This document shows positions 11,065 to 26,719 of a stretch of 64,000 nucleotides of DNA, piece by piece. The first letter of the stretch is position 1; the number at the start of each line of letters is the position of its first letter. The notes beneath the pieces were generated by a model that ran no database searches, had not been told where the DNA came from, and saw only the letters and a list, made by a program, of their open reading frames with translations. The stretch lies in the NCBI RefSeq assembly GCF_949987535.1, contig NC_080067.1, positions 52,202,910 through 52,266,909 of the forward strand, written 5' to 3'. The translations under genes and the position numbers were made by a program. The DNA is from Balaenoptera acutorostrata (Eukaryota; Chordata; Mammalia; Artiodactyla; Balaenopteridae).

Positions 11065-14000
11065 ATGGGACTAGAAACATACATATCAATAATTACCTTG
11101 AATGTAAATGGATTAAATGCTCCCACCAGAAGACACAGGCTGGCTGAATGGATACAAAAACAAGACCCATATATATGCTGTCTACAAGAGACCCACTTCA
11201 GACCTAGAGACACATATAGACTGAAAGTGAGGGGATGGAAAAAGATATTCCATGCAAATGGAAATCAAAAGAAAGCTGGAGTAGCAATTCTCATATCAGA
11301 CAAAATAGACTTTAAAATAAAGACTATTACAAGAGACAAAGAAGGACACTATATAATGATCAAGGGATCGATCCAAGAGGAAGGTATAACAATTGTAAAT
11401 ATTTATGCACCCAACATAGGAGCACCTCAATACATAAGGCAAACACTAACAGCCATAAAAGGGGAAATCGACAGCAACACAATCATAGTAGGGGACTTTA
11501 ACACACCACTTTCACCAATGGACAGATCATCCAAAATGAAAATAAATAAGGAAACACAAGCTTTAAATGATACATTAAACAATATGGACTTAATTGATAT
11601 TTATAGGACATTCCACCCAAAAACAACAGAATACACATTTTTCTCAAGTGCTCATGGAACATTCTCCAGGATAGATCATATCTTGGGTCACAAATCAAGC
11701 CTTGGTAAATTTAAGAAAATTGAAATCGTATCAAGTATCTTTTCCGACCACAATGCTATGAGACTAGATATCAATTACAGGAAAAGATCTGTAAAAAATA
11801 CAAACACATGGAGGCTACACAATACACTACTTAATAACGAAGTGATCACTGAACAAATCAAAGGGGAAATCAAAAAATACCTAGAAACAAATGACAATGG
11901 AGATACGACGACCCAAAACCTATGGGACGCAGCAAAAGCAGTGCTAAGAGGGAAGTTTATAGCAATACAAGCCTACCTCAAGAAACAGGAAACATCTCGA
12001 ATAAACAACCTAACCTTGCACCTAAAGCAATTAGAGAAAGAAGAACAAAAAAACCCCAAAGCCAGCAGAAGGAAAGAAATTATAAAGATCAGGTCAGAAA
12101 TAAATGAAAAAGAAATGAAGGAGACAATAGCAAAGATCAATAAAACTAAAAGCTGGTTCTTTGAGAAGATAAACAAAATTGATAAACCATTAGCCAGACT
12201 CATCAAGAAAAAAAGGGAGAAGACTCAAATCAATAGAATTAGAAATGAAAAAGGAGAAGTAACCACTGACACTGCAGAAATACAAACGATCATGAGAGAT
12301 TACTACAAGCAACTCTATGCCAATAAAATGGACAACCTGGAAAAAATGGACAAATTCTTAGAAATGCACAACCTGCCGAGACTGAACCAGGAAGAAATAG
12401 AAAATATGAATAGACCAATCACAAGCACTGAAATTGAAACTGTGATTAAAAATCTTCCAACAAACAAAAGCCCAGGACCAGATGGCTTCACAGGCGAATT
12501 CTATCAAACATTTAGAGAAGAGCTAACACCTATCCTTCTCAAACTCTTCCAAAATATTGCAGAGGGAGGAACACTGCCAAACTCATTCTACGAGGCCACC
12601 ACCACCCTGATACCAAAACCAGACAAAGATGTCACAAAGAAAGAAAACTACAGGCCAGTATCACTGATGAACATAGATGCAAAAATCCTCAACAAAATAC
12701 TAGCAAACAGAATCCAACAGCACATTAAAAGGATCATACACCATGATCAAGTGGGGTTTATTCCAGGAATTCAAGGATTCTTCAATATACGCAAATCAAT
12801 CAATGTGATACACCATATTAACAAATTGAAGGAGAAAAACCATATGATCATCTCAATCGATGCAGAGAAAGCTTTCGACAAAATTCAACACCCATTTATG
12901 ATAAAAACCCTCCAGAAAGGAGGCATAGAGGGAACTTTCCTCAATATAATAAAGGACATATATGACAAACCCACAGCCAACATTGTCCTCAATGGTGAAA
13001 ACATGAAACCATTTCCACTAAGATCAGGAACAAGACAAGGTTGCCCACTCTCACCACTATTATTCAACATAGTTTTGGACGCTTTAGCCACAGCAATCAG
13101 AGAAGAAAAAGAAATAAAAGGAATCCAAATTGGAAAAGAAGAAGTAAAGCTGTCACTGTTTGCAGATGACATGATACTATACATAGAGAATCCTAAAGAT
13201 GGTACCAGAAAACTACTAGAGCTAATCAATGAATTTGGTAAAGTAGCAGGATACAAAATTTATGCACAGAAATCTCTTGCATTCCTATACACTAATGATG
13301 AAAAATCTGAAAGTGAAATTAAGAAAACACTCCCATTTACCATTGCAACAAAAAGAATAAAGTATCTAGGAATAAACCTACCTAAAGAGACAAAAGACCT
13401 GTATGCAGAAAGTTATAAGACACTGATGAAAGAAATTAAAGATGGTACAAATAGATGGAGAGATATACCATGTTCTTGGATTGGAAGAATCAACATTGTA
13501 AAAATGACTCTACTACCCAAAGCAATCTACAGATTCAATGCAATCCCTATCAAATTACCAATGGCATTTTTCACAGAACTAGAACAAAAAATTTCACAAT
13601 TTGTATGGAGACACAAAAGACCCCGAATAGCCTAAGCAATCTTGAGAACGAAAAATGGAGCTGGAGGAATCAGGCTCCCTCACTTCAGACTATATTACAA
13701 AGCTACAGTAATCAAGACAGTTTGGTACTGGCACAAAAACAGAAACATAGATCAATGGAACAGGATAGAAAGCCAGAGATAAACCCATGCACATATGGTC
13801 ACCTTATCTTTGATAAAAGAGGCAAGCATATACAGTGGAGAAAAGACAGCCTCTTCAATAAGTGGTGCTGGGAAAACTGGACAGGTACATGTAAAAGTAT
13901 GAAATTAGAACACTCCCTGACACCATACACAAAAATAAACTCAAAATGGATTAAAGACCTAAGTGTAAGGCCAGACACTATCAAACTCTTAGAGGAAAAC

Positions 14001-14883
14001 ATAGGCAGAACACTCTATGAGATAAATCACAACAAGATCCTTTTTGACCCAGCTCCTAGAGAAATGGAAATAAAAACACAAATAAACAAATGGGACCTAA
14101 TGAAACTGAAAAGCTTTTGCACAGCAAAGGAAACCATAAACAAGACCAAAAGACAACCCTCAGAATGGGAGAAAATATTTGCAAATGAATCAACGGACAA
14201 AGGATTAATCTCCAAGATTTATAAGCAGCTCATGCAGCTCAATAACAAAAAAAACTAACAACCCAATCCAAAACTGGGCAGAAGACCTAAATAGACATTT
14301 CTCCAAAGAAGATATACAGATTGCCAACAGACACATGAAAGAATGCTCAACATCATTCATCATTAGAGAAATGCAAATCAAAACTACAATGAGATATCAT
14401 CTCACACTGGTCAGAATGGCCATCATCAAAAAATCTAGAAACAATAAATGCTGGAGAGGGTGTGGAGAAGAGGGAACACTCTTGCACTGTTGGTGGGAAT
14501 GTAAATTGATACAGCCACTATGGAGAACAGTATGGAGGTTCCTTAAAAAACTAAAAATAGAACTACCATACGACCCAGCAATCCCACTACTGGGCATATA
14601 CCCTGAGAAAACCATAATTCAAAAAGAGTCATGTACCAAAATGTTCATTGCAGCTCTATTTACAATAGCCAGGACATGGAAGCAACCTAAGTGTCCAACA
14701 TCGGATGAATGGATAAAGAAGATGTGGCACATACATACAATGGAATATTACTCGGCCATAAAAAGAAATGAAATGGAGGTATTTGTAGTGAGGTGGATGG
14801 AGTTAGAGTCTGTCATACAGAGTGAAGTAAGTCAGAAAGAGAAAAACAAATACAGTATGCTAACACATATATATGGAATCTAA
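11065..14883 (+). pseudogene. L1 ORF2 (endonuclease / reverse transcriptase), disabled
   Basis: ORF2 encodes the enzyme that nicks the target and copies L1 RNA. Residues 1-240 carry the AP-like endonuclease ([13 protein letters not shown] near residue 42, [13 protein letters not shown]). The reverse transcriptase spans about 480-780, with FADD at residues 699-702. The C-terminal Cys-rich segment is at about 14440-14520. The first frame stays open for 856 codons and ends at TAA 13633-13635. Homology continues in that frame to about 13775, where a C appears to be missing (agccagag, against agcccag in the older copy near 28556). It then runs one frame away to the A8 run 14247-14254, where the original frame resumes and continues to the natural-looking end at 14883. 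These three lesions mean no functional enzyme. Confidence 0.9.
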
Positions 14884-15867
14884 GAAAAAAAAGAAAAAAA
14901 AAGGTCATGAAGAACCTAGTGGCAAGATGGGAATAAAGACACAGACCTACTAGAGAATGGACTTGAGGATATGGGGAGGGGGAGGGGTAAGATGTGACAG
15001 GGTGAGAGAGTGGCACGGACATAGATACACTACCAAATGTAAAATAGATATCTAGTGGGAAGCAGCCGCATAGCACAGGGAGATCATCTCGGTGCTTTGT
15101 GACCACCTAGAGGGGTGGGATAGGGAGGGTGGGAGGGAGGGAGATGCAAGAGGGAAGAGATATGGGAACATATGTATATGTATAACTGATTCACTTTGTT
15201 ATAAAGCAGAAACTAACAAACCATTGTAAAGCAATTATACTCCAATAAAGATGTTTAAAAAAAAAAAAGCAGTAATCTAATATTCGTATGTCTGAAACTG
15301 AGTCTTTCTTTTGACATTTCAATTTTACAGATATTTTATCATTAGCTTCAGTGAAACATTATCACCAAACTTGCCATGCATTAGTTTCTTTCCTCAATTG
15401 TACATTCCCTCCTCACACTGAGAAGGAAATCAGTACAAATATTTCTTGAGGAGGTCTAAGAATATCAATTCATGTTGCTGGGGTAAAAAGAGTATCACAT
15501 GAACGCAGCCATTGTTTGCTTGCTCCTGATACAGTAAGGCTTGCAGACCAAGAGGCATAATCACTACTAAGCCCACCGTCCTGTACTTGAGTCCATCCTG
15601 CCTTCTTCCTCTTCCTGCCTCCTCATTTCAGCCTTCTTCCATTCTCCTCATAGGGAAATAACTGACCTGCAAACAAACCAAAAACAAAAAAGTTGTATTT
15701 AAGCTTCGAGTCCCAGTGACTAAATCTGGGAAAAGGCAGTCATCCACTGCTTAGGACGGAAGCCAGTCCCCTTTCAGAGGTACCTGAGTTTCAAATCTAA
15801 AACTTGAAAGAAGACAAAGCCTTATATAGATACTTCACCTTTCCATATTCTCTACTTTCTCCTTTTT

Positions 15868-16167
15868 AAAATTTATTTATTTATTTATTTATTTTTATTT
15901 TTTGGCTGTGTTGGGTCTTCGTTTCGTGCGAGGGCTTTCTCTAGTTGTGGCAAGCGGGGGCCGCTCTTCATTGCGGTGCACGGGCCTCTCACTATCGCGG
16001 CCCTTCCCGTTGCGGGGCGCAGGCTGAGTAGTTGTGGCTCACAGGCCCAGTTGCTCCACGGCATGTGGGATCTTCCCAGACCAGGGCTCGAACCCGTGTC
16101 CCCTGCATTGGCAGGCAGATTCTCAACCACTGAGGCACTAGGGAAGCCCCGCCACCAGGGAAGCCCC
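15868..16167 (-). mobile_element. CHR-type SINE with duplicated 5' head
   Basis: The minus-strand SINE has its T-rich tail at the left and is flanked by tctccttttt at 15858-15867 and 16168-16177. On the minus strand its 5' end reads gggcttccctggtggc and then again gggcttccctagtgcc, so the first 16 or so bases occur twice inside the target duplication. Confidence 0.9.
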
Positions 16168-16384
16168 TCTCCTTTTTGAGTTATCTTCTCTTCTACTGCA
16201 TTTCTTCAACAGCCATTCATAGAGTATTACACTATACATTATCGGTAAATATATTTTTCTCACCCTGACCATTTTCTTTTTACCATAAACAATCCCCCTT
16301 TTAAAAAAAAAGAAGTCTACCAATATTTGCAAGATTTCTTTTGGTTTCTCTTTTCTTCTGAAATATTTTTAATAACATTTATTC

Positions 16385-17340
16385 AATGTCTTAGTCCAGG
16401 CTTCTGTAACAAAATATAGAGAACTAGTGATTTAAACAACAAACATTTATCTCCCACAGTTCTGGAGGCTGGGAAGTCCAAGACCAGATGCTGACAGATT
16501 TGGTGTCTGGTCAGGGTCTACTTCCTAGTTCACAGATGCCCTACTTCTCACTGTGCCCTCATGTGGGGAAGAAGTGAGAGAGCTCTCTGGGGGTCTCTTC
16601 CTGTTCACAAGAGCTACACCTTCATGACATAATCACCTCCCAAAGGCACCTTTATAAGGGGGTAGGCGGTGGGCTTAGGACTTCAACGTATGAATTTGGT
16701 GGGGGGGAGGAGGACACAAAAATCCAGTCCATACATTCTGCCCCTGCCCCTCTCCCCAAATTCATGTCCTTCTCACATGTAAAATACATCTCAACAGTCC
16801 TAGAAGTCTTAACTCATTCCAACAACAGCTCTAAAGTCTAAGTTCAAATCTCATCCAGATATCTAAATCAGACATGGGTAAAACTCAGGATACAATCCAT
16901 CCTGAGGTAAATTGCTCTCCAAGCTGTGAACTTGTGAAACCAAACAAGCTACACGTTTCCAAAATAAAATGGTAGAACAGGCAAGTGACAGGCATTCCCA
17001 TTCCAAAAAGAAGAAAGAACAAAGAGGTGATAGGTCTCAAGTAAATATAAAACCTAACAGGGGGAAACTCCGTTAAACTTCATGGCTCAAAAATAGCCCA
17101 TTGGTCTGATAATCTGCCTTCCAAATGTACTGGGATAGCAACGTCACCCCCAAAGGTACTGCCCACGCTGTGGCAACGGCCCCACCTATGCCGCGGCTCT
17201 CTGAAGTAGCCCCACTAGTGTCAGGGCTCCATTGGCTGCAGCCCACACCACAGGTCTCTGCAGGGCTCCCCCCAACCGAGGCACTAGGCTGGGGCACGCT
17301 AGCCCACCTGAACCACAGAGGCAGTCTCACTCACCCTTTG
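16385..17340. repeat. interspersed repeat, probably retroviral-like (MaLR internal) remnant
   Basis: The segment begins 'cttagtccaggcttctgtaac' and runs through 'cccacagttctggaggctgg', 'cataatcacctcccaaagg' and 'attcatgtccttctcac', then a GC-rich stretch with 'gcccacaccacaggtctctg'. I recognise this order as a common mammalian repeat and think it is MaLR-related, but the family name is uncertain. Confidence 0.45.
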
Positions 17341-17601
17341 AAACCACTCTGCAATATCTCAGAAGAAAAGATCCAGGAGCTTGAAGACATAGAAATAGAA
17401 TGCAACTCAATTAAGCATAGTGATTTAAAAAAAGAACCAGCTGAATAAAAATGAAAAAGCCTCCATAACTAGTAGGGCAATATCAAGCATCTTACAGAAA
17501 AAAAAAAAGAGGGGGAGACAAAAAACTTCAGAAAAAATAGCAATAGAAAAATTTTCAAATTTAATGAAAATCCAAGAATCACAATGAATTCCAGTCAGCG
17601 T

Positions 17602-17645
<44 letters not shown>

Positions 17646-17725
17646 ACCAAGAAAACTAAGGCACATCACAATCAGATTGCTTAAAATCACTGAGAAAGGG
17701 AAAGTCGTATGAAACATTATACTAC
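17341..17725 (+). repeat. old L1 fragment (ORF1 region) with (CA)n
   Basis: The text 'aaaactaaggcacatcacaatc' followed by 'agattgcttaaaatcac' is characteristic of the ORF1 region of older mammalian L1 elements. A pure CA tract occupies about 17603-17643. The fragment is diverged and non-coding. Confidence 0.55.
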
Positions 17726-18379
17726 GTGTTATAAAGGACACTAAGGAGAATAAAGGTCATATTTCCTGCCCTAAGAATATTGTTTTAATTTTCAATTTAC
17801 GTATAAATGTGATTTGTATGTGAGACATCCAAATTTGGGACATCTGGAATTGGAAGGGTTATGACAGACAGAACCAATATTCTGATGTGGGTACAGAAAT
17901 TTGTAGGAACCCAGGAGCAAAACCAAAATTGAGAAGTTTGCAAATTACACAAGGAAGAGTCCACCTGAATTAGATGGTTGAAGAGACAAATATGAAGCTT
18001 GGCAAAGGGAAGGGAAGTATCAGAACAATACTGGTAAGAAAGATTCTTCTTTTGTGGCAGATCAGGAGTATCTCAGAATAAAGAATCCTAGAAGTAGTCA
18101 ACATTGAGAAAGTGAGCCGGGGAGAGTCTGAGCATTGGGCCCAGGAGGGCATCTGCCAACTGCAAATACAACATTCCCTACCTGGGAACAGAAGTCTTTG
18201 TGAGATATTCTAAAACGTCTCATCATTCCACATTTCAGACCTCAAGCCCTGAAGATTCCTGTTTGAAAAGGTTGCTTGTTTCTCTCCTTGCTTTATCATT
18301 TCCATTTTCTCATGATCCCAACTAGCCAATCTGATTGCAGTTTCTTTCTTTGTCCTCCAATCTATGCTGGACAGAACTA

Positions 18380-18940
18380 CTAAATAAAATTTTCCTAAAT
18401 GCTGTCTACATCAGGTCTGCCCAAATTTCCTCAAAAACCTTCAGTGCTTCACTGTTTCATTTTTTCTGTTAAATGTGAACTTGGCCTGGTGGCCAAGATC
18501 TTCCAACAGGCATCCTTATTAGACCTAGGCACTGTTATGTCCTTAATACTCCATCTCTGATCTATTCATGTCCATCTCGCCCTCCATTATTGTGTCTACT
18601 TGCCTACCTTTATTTATGTTCACCATGCTCTCTTTTTTTCCCTCTACCCATCCATCCTTCAAATACCACCACTCACACTTGAAGCTCTTCCTCATTTCTT
18701 TTCCTGCTTAAGAATTACAATAGGAGTCAAAATCTTGTTTATATGATTTAGTAGTTAATTTTCAGTACCATTGTACAATGTTCAAATACATGCTTTTATA
18801 TTAGTCTTTAATTCTTACTTACCTATTAAGTTTTTTGAGTTAAGCCTATAATTTATCTTTCTTCCACTGCCTGCAATGCCTAAGACAGTTTTAAAGCACA
18901 GAAAATATAAATAATTGTCGACTGATATAAATAAGCGGAC
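18380..18940 (+). repeat. L2 LINE remnant
   Basis: Diverged order typical of L2 3' ends: 'ccttcagtgcttcac', then 'cttggcctggtggccaagatcttcc', 'gaagctcttcctcatttc' and a tail resembling 'tgcctaagacag'. No coding capacity remains. Confidence 0.45.
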
Positions 18941-20804
18941 TAAAGTAAATATATTTTTTCAGCTATTCTTCCAAAGACTATTCGCTTGATTATGAGTTTT
19001 AATTCAAAGAGCTAAGACATATATAATCCAAATTAGATAGCAAAGATCCCTAATTTTTTAATATATATAAAACTTTTCTGTAGCCAATTCCTAATTGCCG
19101 TGGTTTAGAGGCTAAACTCCAAAGGTGGATTCCTTAAGTCATAAACATGAATATCTACTGCTGATACTAAACTAAGTTCGCATATTCTTTTGTCAGTAGG
19201 TAAAAGAACTACAAATCAGAATGATATGTTGGAAATATGATGAGCAGTGAATTCACATTGACCTAGAGAAAAATTCTTGTCCTGCAACTTAACAGACAAG
19301 AGCTCATCAGCAGATTACTTCACCAGTAGGGTTGGTTTTTGAGAGGTTTAAATGAAATTGTGACAGAGTCTAGAGTGAGAGCTTTTCATTCTCTCCCTGA
19401 GTGTGAAGAGAGTATTTAGACACTACTCATATTCAGACAAATGATCTCAGTTTTAAAACCTTGTTACATCCCCAACCTTTTCAAAAACAGAATTCTATTA
19501 GCTTTTTCTCTGTATTTATTCATATTAATTTAAGGTCATGGCACTCAAACTAAACTTCAGGGAACTTACTACAAGCAGATTTCAAGAACTATAACTTTAC
19601 TACTGTGGTCTTTTTAGTCTTTAGTTTATGTATTAAAATATCATGCTTGTTTGGAAGCAGCTGTAATACCTCCCTCACTTTCAAGGACTCTCTTCACTTT
19701 CTAGTACTTTCTTGTTTCCACGTTATGAAAACATAACACATAATTTTGTGCCTGTCACACATAGTGGATGACCAAAAAATTTTATCTTTTGGTTTTCCCA
19801 CAATTTATATCATGCCAGAATTACAGGATAGGTAGAAAGTACCAAAGAATGGTATGATTTATATTGAAGAAAAAAGTGCAGAACCTATAGTTAATCATGT
19901 GGGATATTATTATTGTAGGTCATGCATTAAGGAATTAGTTCCAAACTCCTAAAACTCAAAAATGGCAAAACTACCATAAAAGCCAACTGTTGGGTCCATT
20001 TTGACTATCTCTTCTTCAAAGAACATTAGGAATATACCTACAATATAACAATGAGATTGACAGTTTCCATTCCAATCATTATTGGAATGTAGCATTATTT
20101 AATGTAGCAGTTAAGAAGTGAGAAAAATACCATAGTCCTTAGTGTCTGGACCAAAGGAGAGATCAGAGCAGAAACTGCACATTTGGATCTTGAACCATCA
20201 GATGCAAATTTTGTAAAAAATTAGGCATATTGTGAAACTAACAAACTCATTGTTGACTAGGTTTTAAGAAAGTCCTGGCCTTCCATAGATGCTGTTTTAT
20301 AACATAATCCTATCACACAGAAAACTGCCACTCAAGTACTCTAGATCAGAGCAACTCAGTCATTATATCAAAAAAGAGAAAAAAGAAAAGAAACTGAGAA
20401 GAGTCCATTCTGAAGGCAGTCAAACTAATACACTTCCCATGAGAATATAAAGAAAGCAAGGGAGTGTTTTGAGGGTACTTGTTAAATTCTTTTATTAAGT
20501 AGACCCAAATGTGACTAAACAAAATTAGTTAGGATCAGAGTTGGGGTGAAGTTAAATGGATTCTGTGACAATTTTCTCCCCTGTCTTGAGATTTCTTGAC
20601 TGCACAGTTCGCCTGAATTAATTGTATGAGGCATAAATTTTAGAAGGAAAAAAAAGAAAGAAGTAATTCCTGCTAGTGTGCAGGGGATAGCAGAGTCCAG
20701 GTCAAAACCTCCAGGGAATCAATGATTAGTTTCTAGACTTGAACACTGTGTGTGAAACATTTTCATTAAGAAGGTAAATGTAGAAGTCTAAGGTGACACT
20801 TTCA

Positions 20805-22340
<1,536 letters not shown>

Positions 22341-22769
22341 CTAAAGTAGCAAAGTAGAAAATCAGAAAATATTTCTGATGGATTTAGTGAAAACAATATG
22401 AAAAGCAGACATGCAAATCTTAGCACCAAATCAGACATTTTCACCTGAGGGTCCTTAAGGTATTACAGAAGTATAGCATGGTGGCACAAATGTGCTTCAT
22501 TCTAACCAAGTATTCTAGGCAAGATAAATCTTTCCCATTTGAACACACTTTCTTCCCTATCCCTACTTCACAGACCCCCAACTTCTTCCACCCATGGGAG
22601 ACTAGGCAACTAATCACAGGAAAGACAAAGACATAGAGGGCTACAGAATCACACAACCATACAGAAACTTTACAAACCATGTTTTATGAGGCAAGCAGAG
22701 GCTTTCACAGAAATAAATTGATAAAAATTCTGTAAGTAGCCTTCCTAAGTCAAATAAAATCCTAAAAAC

Positions 22770-25085
22770 TATTTAAGAAAGGGTAAATACATTTGTAAAT
22801 AAAATTGACAAAATTTTAACTAGACTAAAGCCCCCCAAAAAAGAGAGAAGATACACATTACTAAATTCAGAAATAAAAGAGTAGATATTACCATCAACCT
22901 TACAGAAATTAAGAAAAGGATTATAAGAGAATACCATGACCAACTGTAAGCCAACAAATTAGATAACTGAAATGAAATGTACAAATGCCTAGAAACACAA
23001 AATTACCTAAACTAACTCAAGAAGAAATAGAAAATCTCAGCAGACATATAATAAATAGAAAGATTGAATTTGTAATCAAAAAATTTTCCCACAAAGAAAA
23101 TCCCAGGCCTGGATGGCTTTTCATTAATAAGTTCTATCAGACATTTAAAGAATTAACCTCAATCTTTCTCAAACTCTTCCAAAAACTAGAAATGGAGGGA
23201 ACACTTTCCAAATCATTTTATGAGGCCAGTATTTCCTAAAACCAAAACCACACGAAGACATCACAAGAAAAGAAAACTGCAGACCAATATTCCTAATGAA
23301 TATAGATGTAAAAATCTTCAGCTAAATACTATCAAAGAGAATCCAGCAACATATAAAAAAGATTACACACCATGACCAAGTAATATTTATACCAGGGTAG
23401 GGAAACAAAATTTGCCACCTCAAAATGTGTCTCTTTGGCATGAGGATTAATTTAGGTTGATTATTTTTAAGAAATAGAAGACTCAGGAAGTTTTTCTTTT
23501 TACCTCCCCCCTAGCTGCCTGAAGAATTTGGATAAAGACCCTGTTCCTAGAATAGAGCTATCACCAGAGATAACTGCAAAGACCACGGGCTAGATGTGAT
23601 GGCAGAAACTCAGGGTCTAGAGTCCACTCTGAGTCCCAGCATCTCTGTATGGCCCAGTAAATATTTGTATACCAAATATTTGCTTTTCCATCCTCATGTA
23701 AATTGCCTTCATCCCCTTTGAAATCCCAAACCACCATCCCAACACCTTCTTTTGTCTTTGCTAAAGATGATATTTAAGGTGAGGACTTTGGACACTTTGG
23801 TGAGTTACTCAGTTTTCCTGGGTCCCTTCCATATATACATGTTATTAGACTTTTGTTTGATTTCCCCTGTTAACCTGTCTCATTTCAACTTAATTATTGG
23901 ACCAACCAAGAAGGGTAGAGGAAAATTTCTTCCTCCCAACACCAGGAATACCAGGTTAGTTTAACACATACAAATATCAACTAATGTAAGACACCATATT
24001 AATAGAATAAAGGAAAAAGGTGGTATGATCGTCTTAATAAATACAAAAAAGCATTTAACAAAACCCAATGCATTTTCATGATAAGAATATTCAACAAATT
24101 AGGAATAGAAAGAAACTTGATAAAGAGCATGTACAAAACAAAACAAAACAAAAACACAACCTACAGCTGATATCATACTTAATGGTGAAAAATTGATTGT
24201 ATTCTCCCTAAGATCAGAAATAAGACGAGGCTGTTCACTCTCACCACTTCTATTCAACACTGTGCTGGAGTTTCTAGCCAGGGAAATTAGGCAAGAAAAG
24301 TAAATAAAAGGCATCCAGATTGGAAAGGAAGAAGTTAAACTAACTCTATTCGTAGATGACATGATCTTATATACAGAAAATCTTAGGGAATCAACAACAA
24401 CAACAAAACCAATTGGAACCAATAAGTGAGTTCAGCAAAGTTGTAGAATATAAGGTTACTTTTAAAAAACTATTTATATTCACTAGCAATGAACAATCTT
24501 GAAAATGAAATATCAAAGGCAGTGTAAGAGAAAGAAAAGACAAAGCACAACCTGGGATACAATATTTGTAAATTATCCATCATATAATTGCATATAACCA
24601 GAATGTATAAAGAACTCTCAAAACTCAATAATAACAAAATTAACTCAATAAAAAATGGGCAAAGGATTTGAACAGACACTTCACCGAAGAGGATAAATAG
24701 CAAATCAGCACATGGAAATATACTCAACACTATTAGTCATTAGGTGATTCAAACTATTAAACAAACGATTAACAAACTATTAAAAAAATCATAAGACAGA
24801 AATATGTATATGACTGGATATTTGATGATATTAAGGAATTATTGCTATTGATATTAAATGTGATATGGTATTATGGTTATGCTAAAAAGAGAGACTTTTA
24901 GAAATACTGAAATATTTACAGATTAGATGACTGGATATTTTGGATTTCAATAGAGGGGAGATGTAGATGAAACAAGATTGGCTGTGAATTGTAAATGGCT
25001 AAGGGTGGATATTGGTTCTTAATGGGATTATCTCTGCTTGTGTGTATGCTTAAATTTTTTCATAGTAAAATTTACCATCTGCTTA
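22770..25085 (+). repeat. old L1 (ORF2 and 3' UTR remnants), split by an LTR
   Basis: Plus-strand ORF2 remnants are recognisable in pieces: QEEIENLSRHI and GWLFINKFYQTF near 22985-23230, 'caccatgaccaagtaatatttataccag' before the interruption, 'ggctgttcactctcaccacttc' and 'gatgacatgatcttata' after it, and a 3' UTR-like block with 'ggatatttgatgatattaagg' (24810-25085). Many stops and shifts show a much older copy than the full-length L1. Confidence 0.75.
23396..23939 (+). mobile_element. probable solitary LTR inserted in old L1
   Basis: About 540 bp of unrelated sequence interrupts the old L1 at the point where the L1 text 'ataccagg' should continue into 'gttagtttaac'. The block starts 'tagggaaacaaaatttgcc' and ends 'cttcctcccaaca'; ccagg appears just outside both ends, which could be a 5-bp target duplication. 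No internal viral sequence is seen, and the family is not assigned. Confidence 0.5.
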
Positions 25086-25623
25086 ATGTAAAATACTCAG
25101 AATATGGATTCTTTAAGCTGCATTCTTCCCTCACAAATTGATTTTCTTTTCAGTATGTTACCTTTCTCATAGGTCTAGTTATATGAGGGTATTTGGACTG
25201 AATGGGCCCTACCCATCAAAATTAAGAAACTGACTAGTACAGTGGTCAACATCAGATAAGCAGTTCCCTGAAATTGCACTGAGCTGTGCTATGCACTGAT
25301 ATAACCTCTCAGCTCTGCATACAGATCCAAGACTCTGCTAAAAACTACAGAGTCATAAAGGTCTTATCAGCTAGTAATGCAGCATGGCCTCACTGGGGAC
25401 AGAGCCAAGAATCTGAGTCACTACCAGCCTTGTTGTTTAAAGGCACACAACAGAACAGTCTGTGAATTGGAGTAACTCACTTGGCTTTACCTGCATTCCC
25501 TCCAGGTGAGATGAGAGGTATAAAAGAGTAATGCAGCTCTCTGTCACTGCTAGTGTTATAGTTGCTATTGATCAGAAGCCTTGTCCTATCATTTCCCCCC
25601 TTTTACAAGCAATAAATTTATTA

Positions 25624-26079
<456 letters not shown>

Positions 26080-26264
26080 CTAGAAACAGGAAAAAAACAA
26101 GACATCAGTGAAAACGTCCTAAATACCAGAGCACTGTGCTACCCCCAAAGGTGGATCTAATCAGCAATTCTTCCAAGATGCAAAGAAAAACATCTACTTT
26201 ATAATGGTGCTATACTTAAATGAATTGGGGCTGCAGAGCAAATAACTGACAGACCTACAAGCTG

Positions 26265-26590
26265 ACATCCTCAATCACAGATGTCCTTATAACTGTCAGA
26301 GGGAGATAGGAGAGTCAGAGATTTGATATGATGATGCATGCAGAGGTCAGAGTGATGCAAGGCTATGAACCAAGGACTGCAGGTGACCTCTAGAAGCTGG
26401 ACAAGGTAAGGAAAGAGATTATCCCCTAGAGCCTTCAGAAGGAAGACAATCTTGACAACACATTGATTTTAGCCCTGTAAAACCCATTTTGGAATTCTGA
26501 GCTGTAGAACTGTAAAATGATACATTTGTGAGGTTTATGCTACTAAGTTTGTGGTAATTTGTTATAGCATCAATAGGAAACAAATACAGT
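26265..26590 (+). repeat. MLT1-type LTR remnant
   Basis: The order 'cagagggagataggagagtcagag', 'ggcaaggctatgaaccaagga'-like text, 'ctagaagctggacaaggtaagg' and the tail 'tgctactaagtttgtggtaatttgttatagc' matches MaLR/MLT1 LTRs. Its 5' end is missing. Confidence 0.6.
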
Positions 26591-26719
26591 GGTTTAGAGA
26601 AAATGGGTGAATCCCTGAAGAGAGTTTAGCATAGCCAGTAAAATGATATCACAGTGACACTTTAAACCAAGGGCAAGAAGTCACCTCTATGAACACACCA
26701 TTACAAAGACAGCAAAACC

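Larger units (their letters stand above)
7920..15265 (+). mobile_element. full-length LINE-1 (L1), antisense to WDR49
   Basis: This 7.35-kb element contains, in order, a 2.2-kb 5' UTR, ORF1, a 58-bp spacer, ORF2, a 0.38-kb 3' UTR with AATAAA at 15245-15250, and a poly(A) tail. The 10-bp duplication aaagcagtaa flanks it (7910-7919 and 15266-15275), and the 5' target reads TT|AAAG, a typical L1 endonuclease site. Full length and a clear duplication point to a fairly young insertion by target-primed reverse transcription. ORF1 is open, but ORF2 carries a stop and two frame changes, so this copy should not be autonomously active. It sits in WDR49 intron 4 in the orientation opposite to the gene. 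Confidence 0.95.

Noticed and set aside
17425..17643. Cys-Val repeat protein on the minus strand
   Set aside because: Translation of the CA microsatellite.
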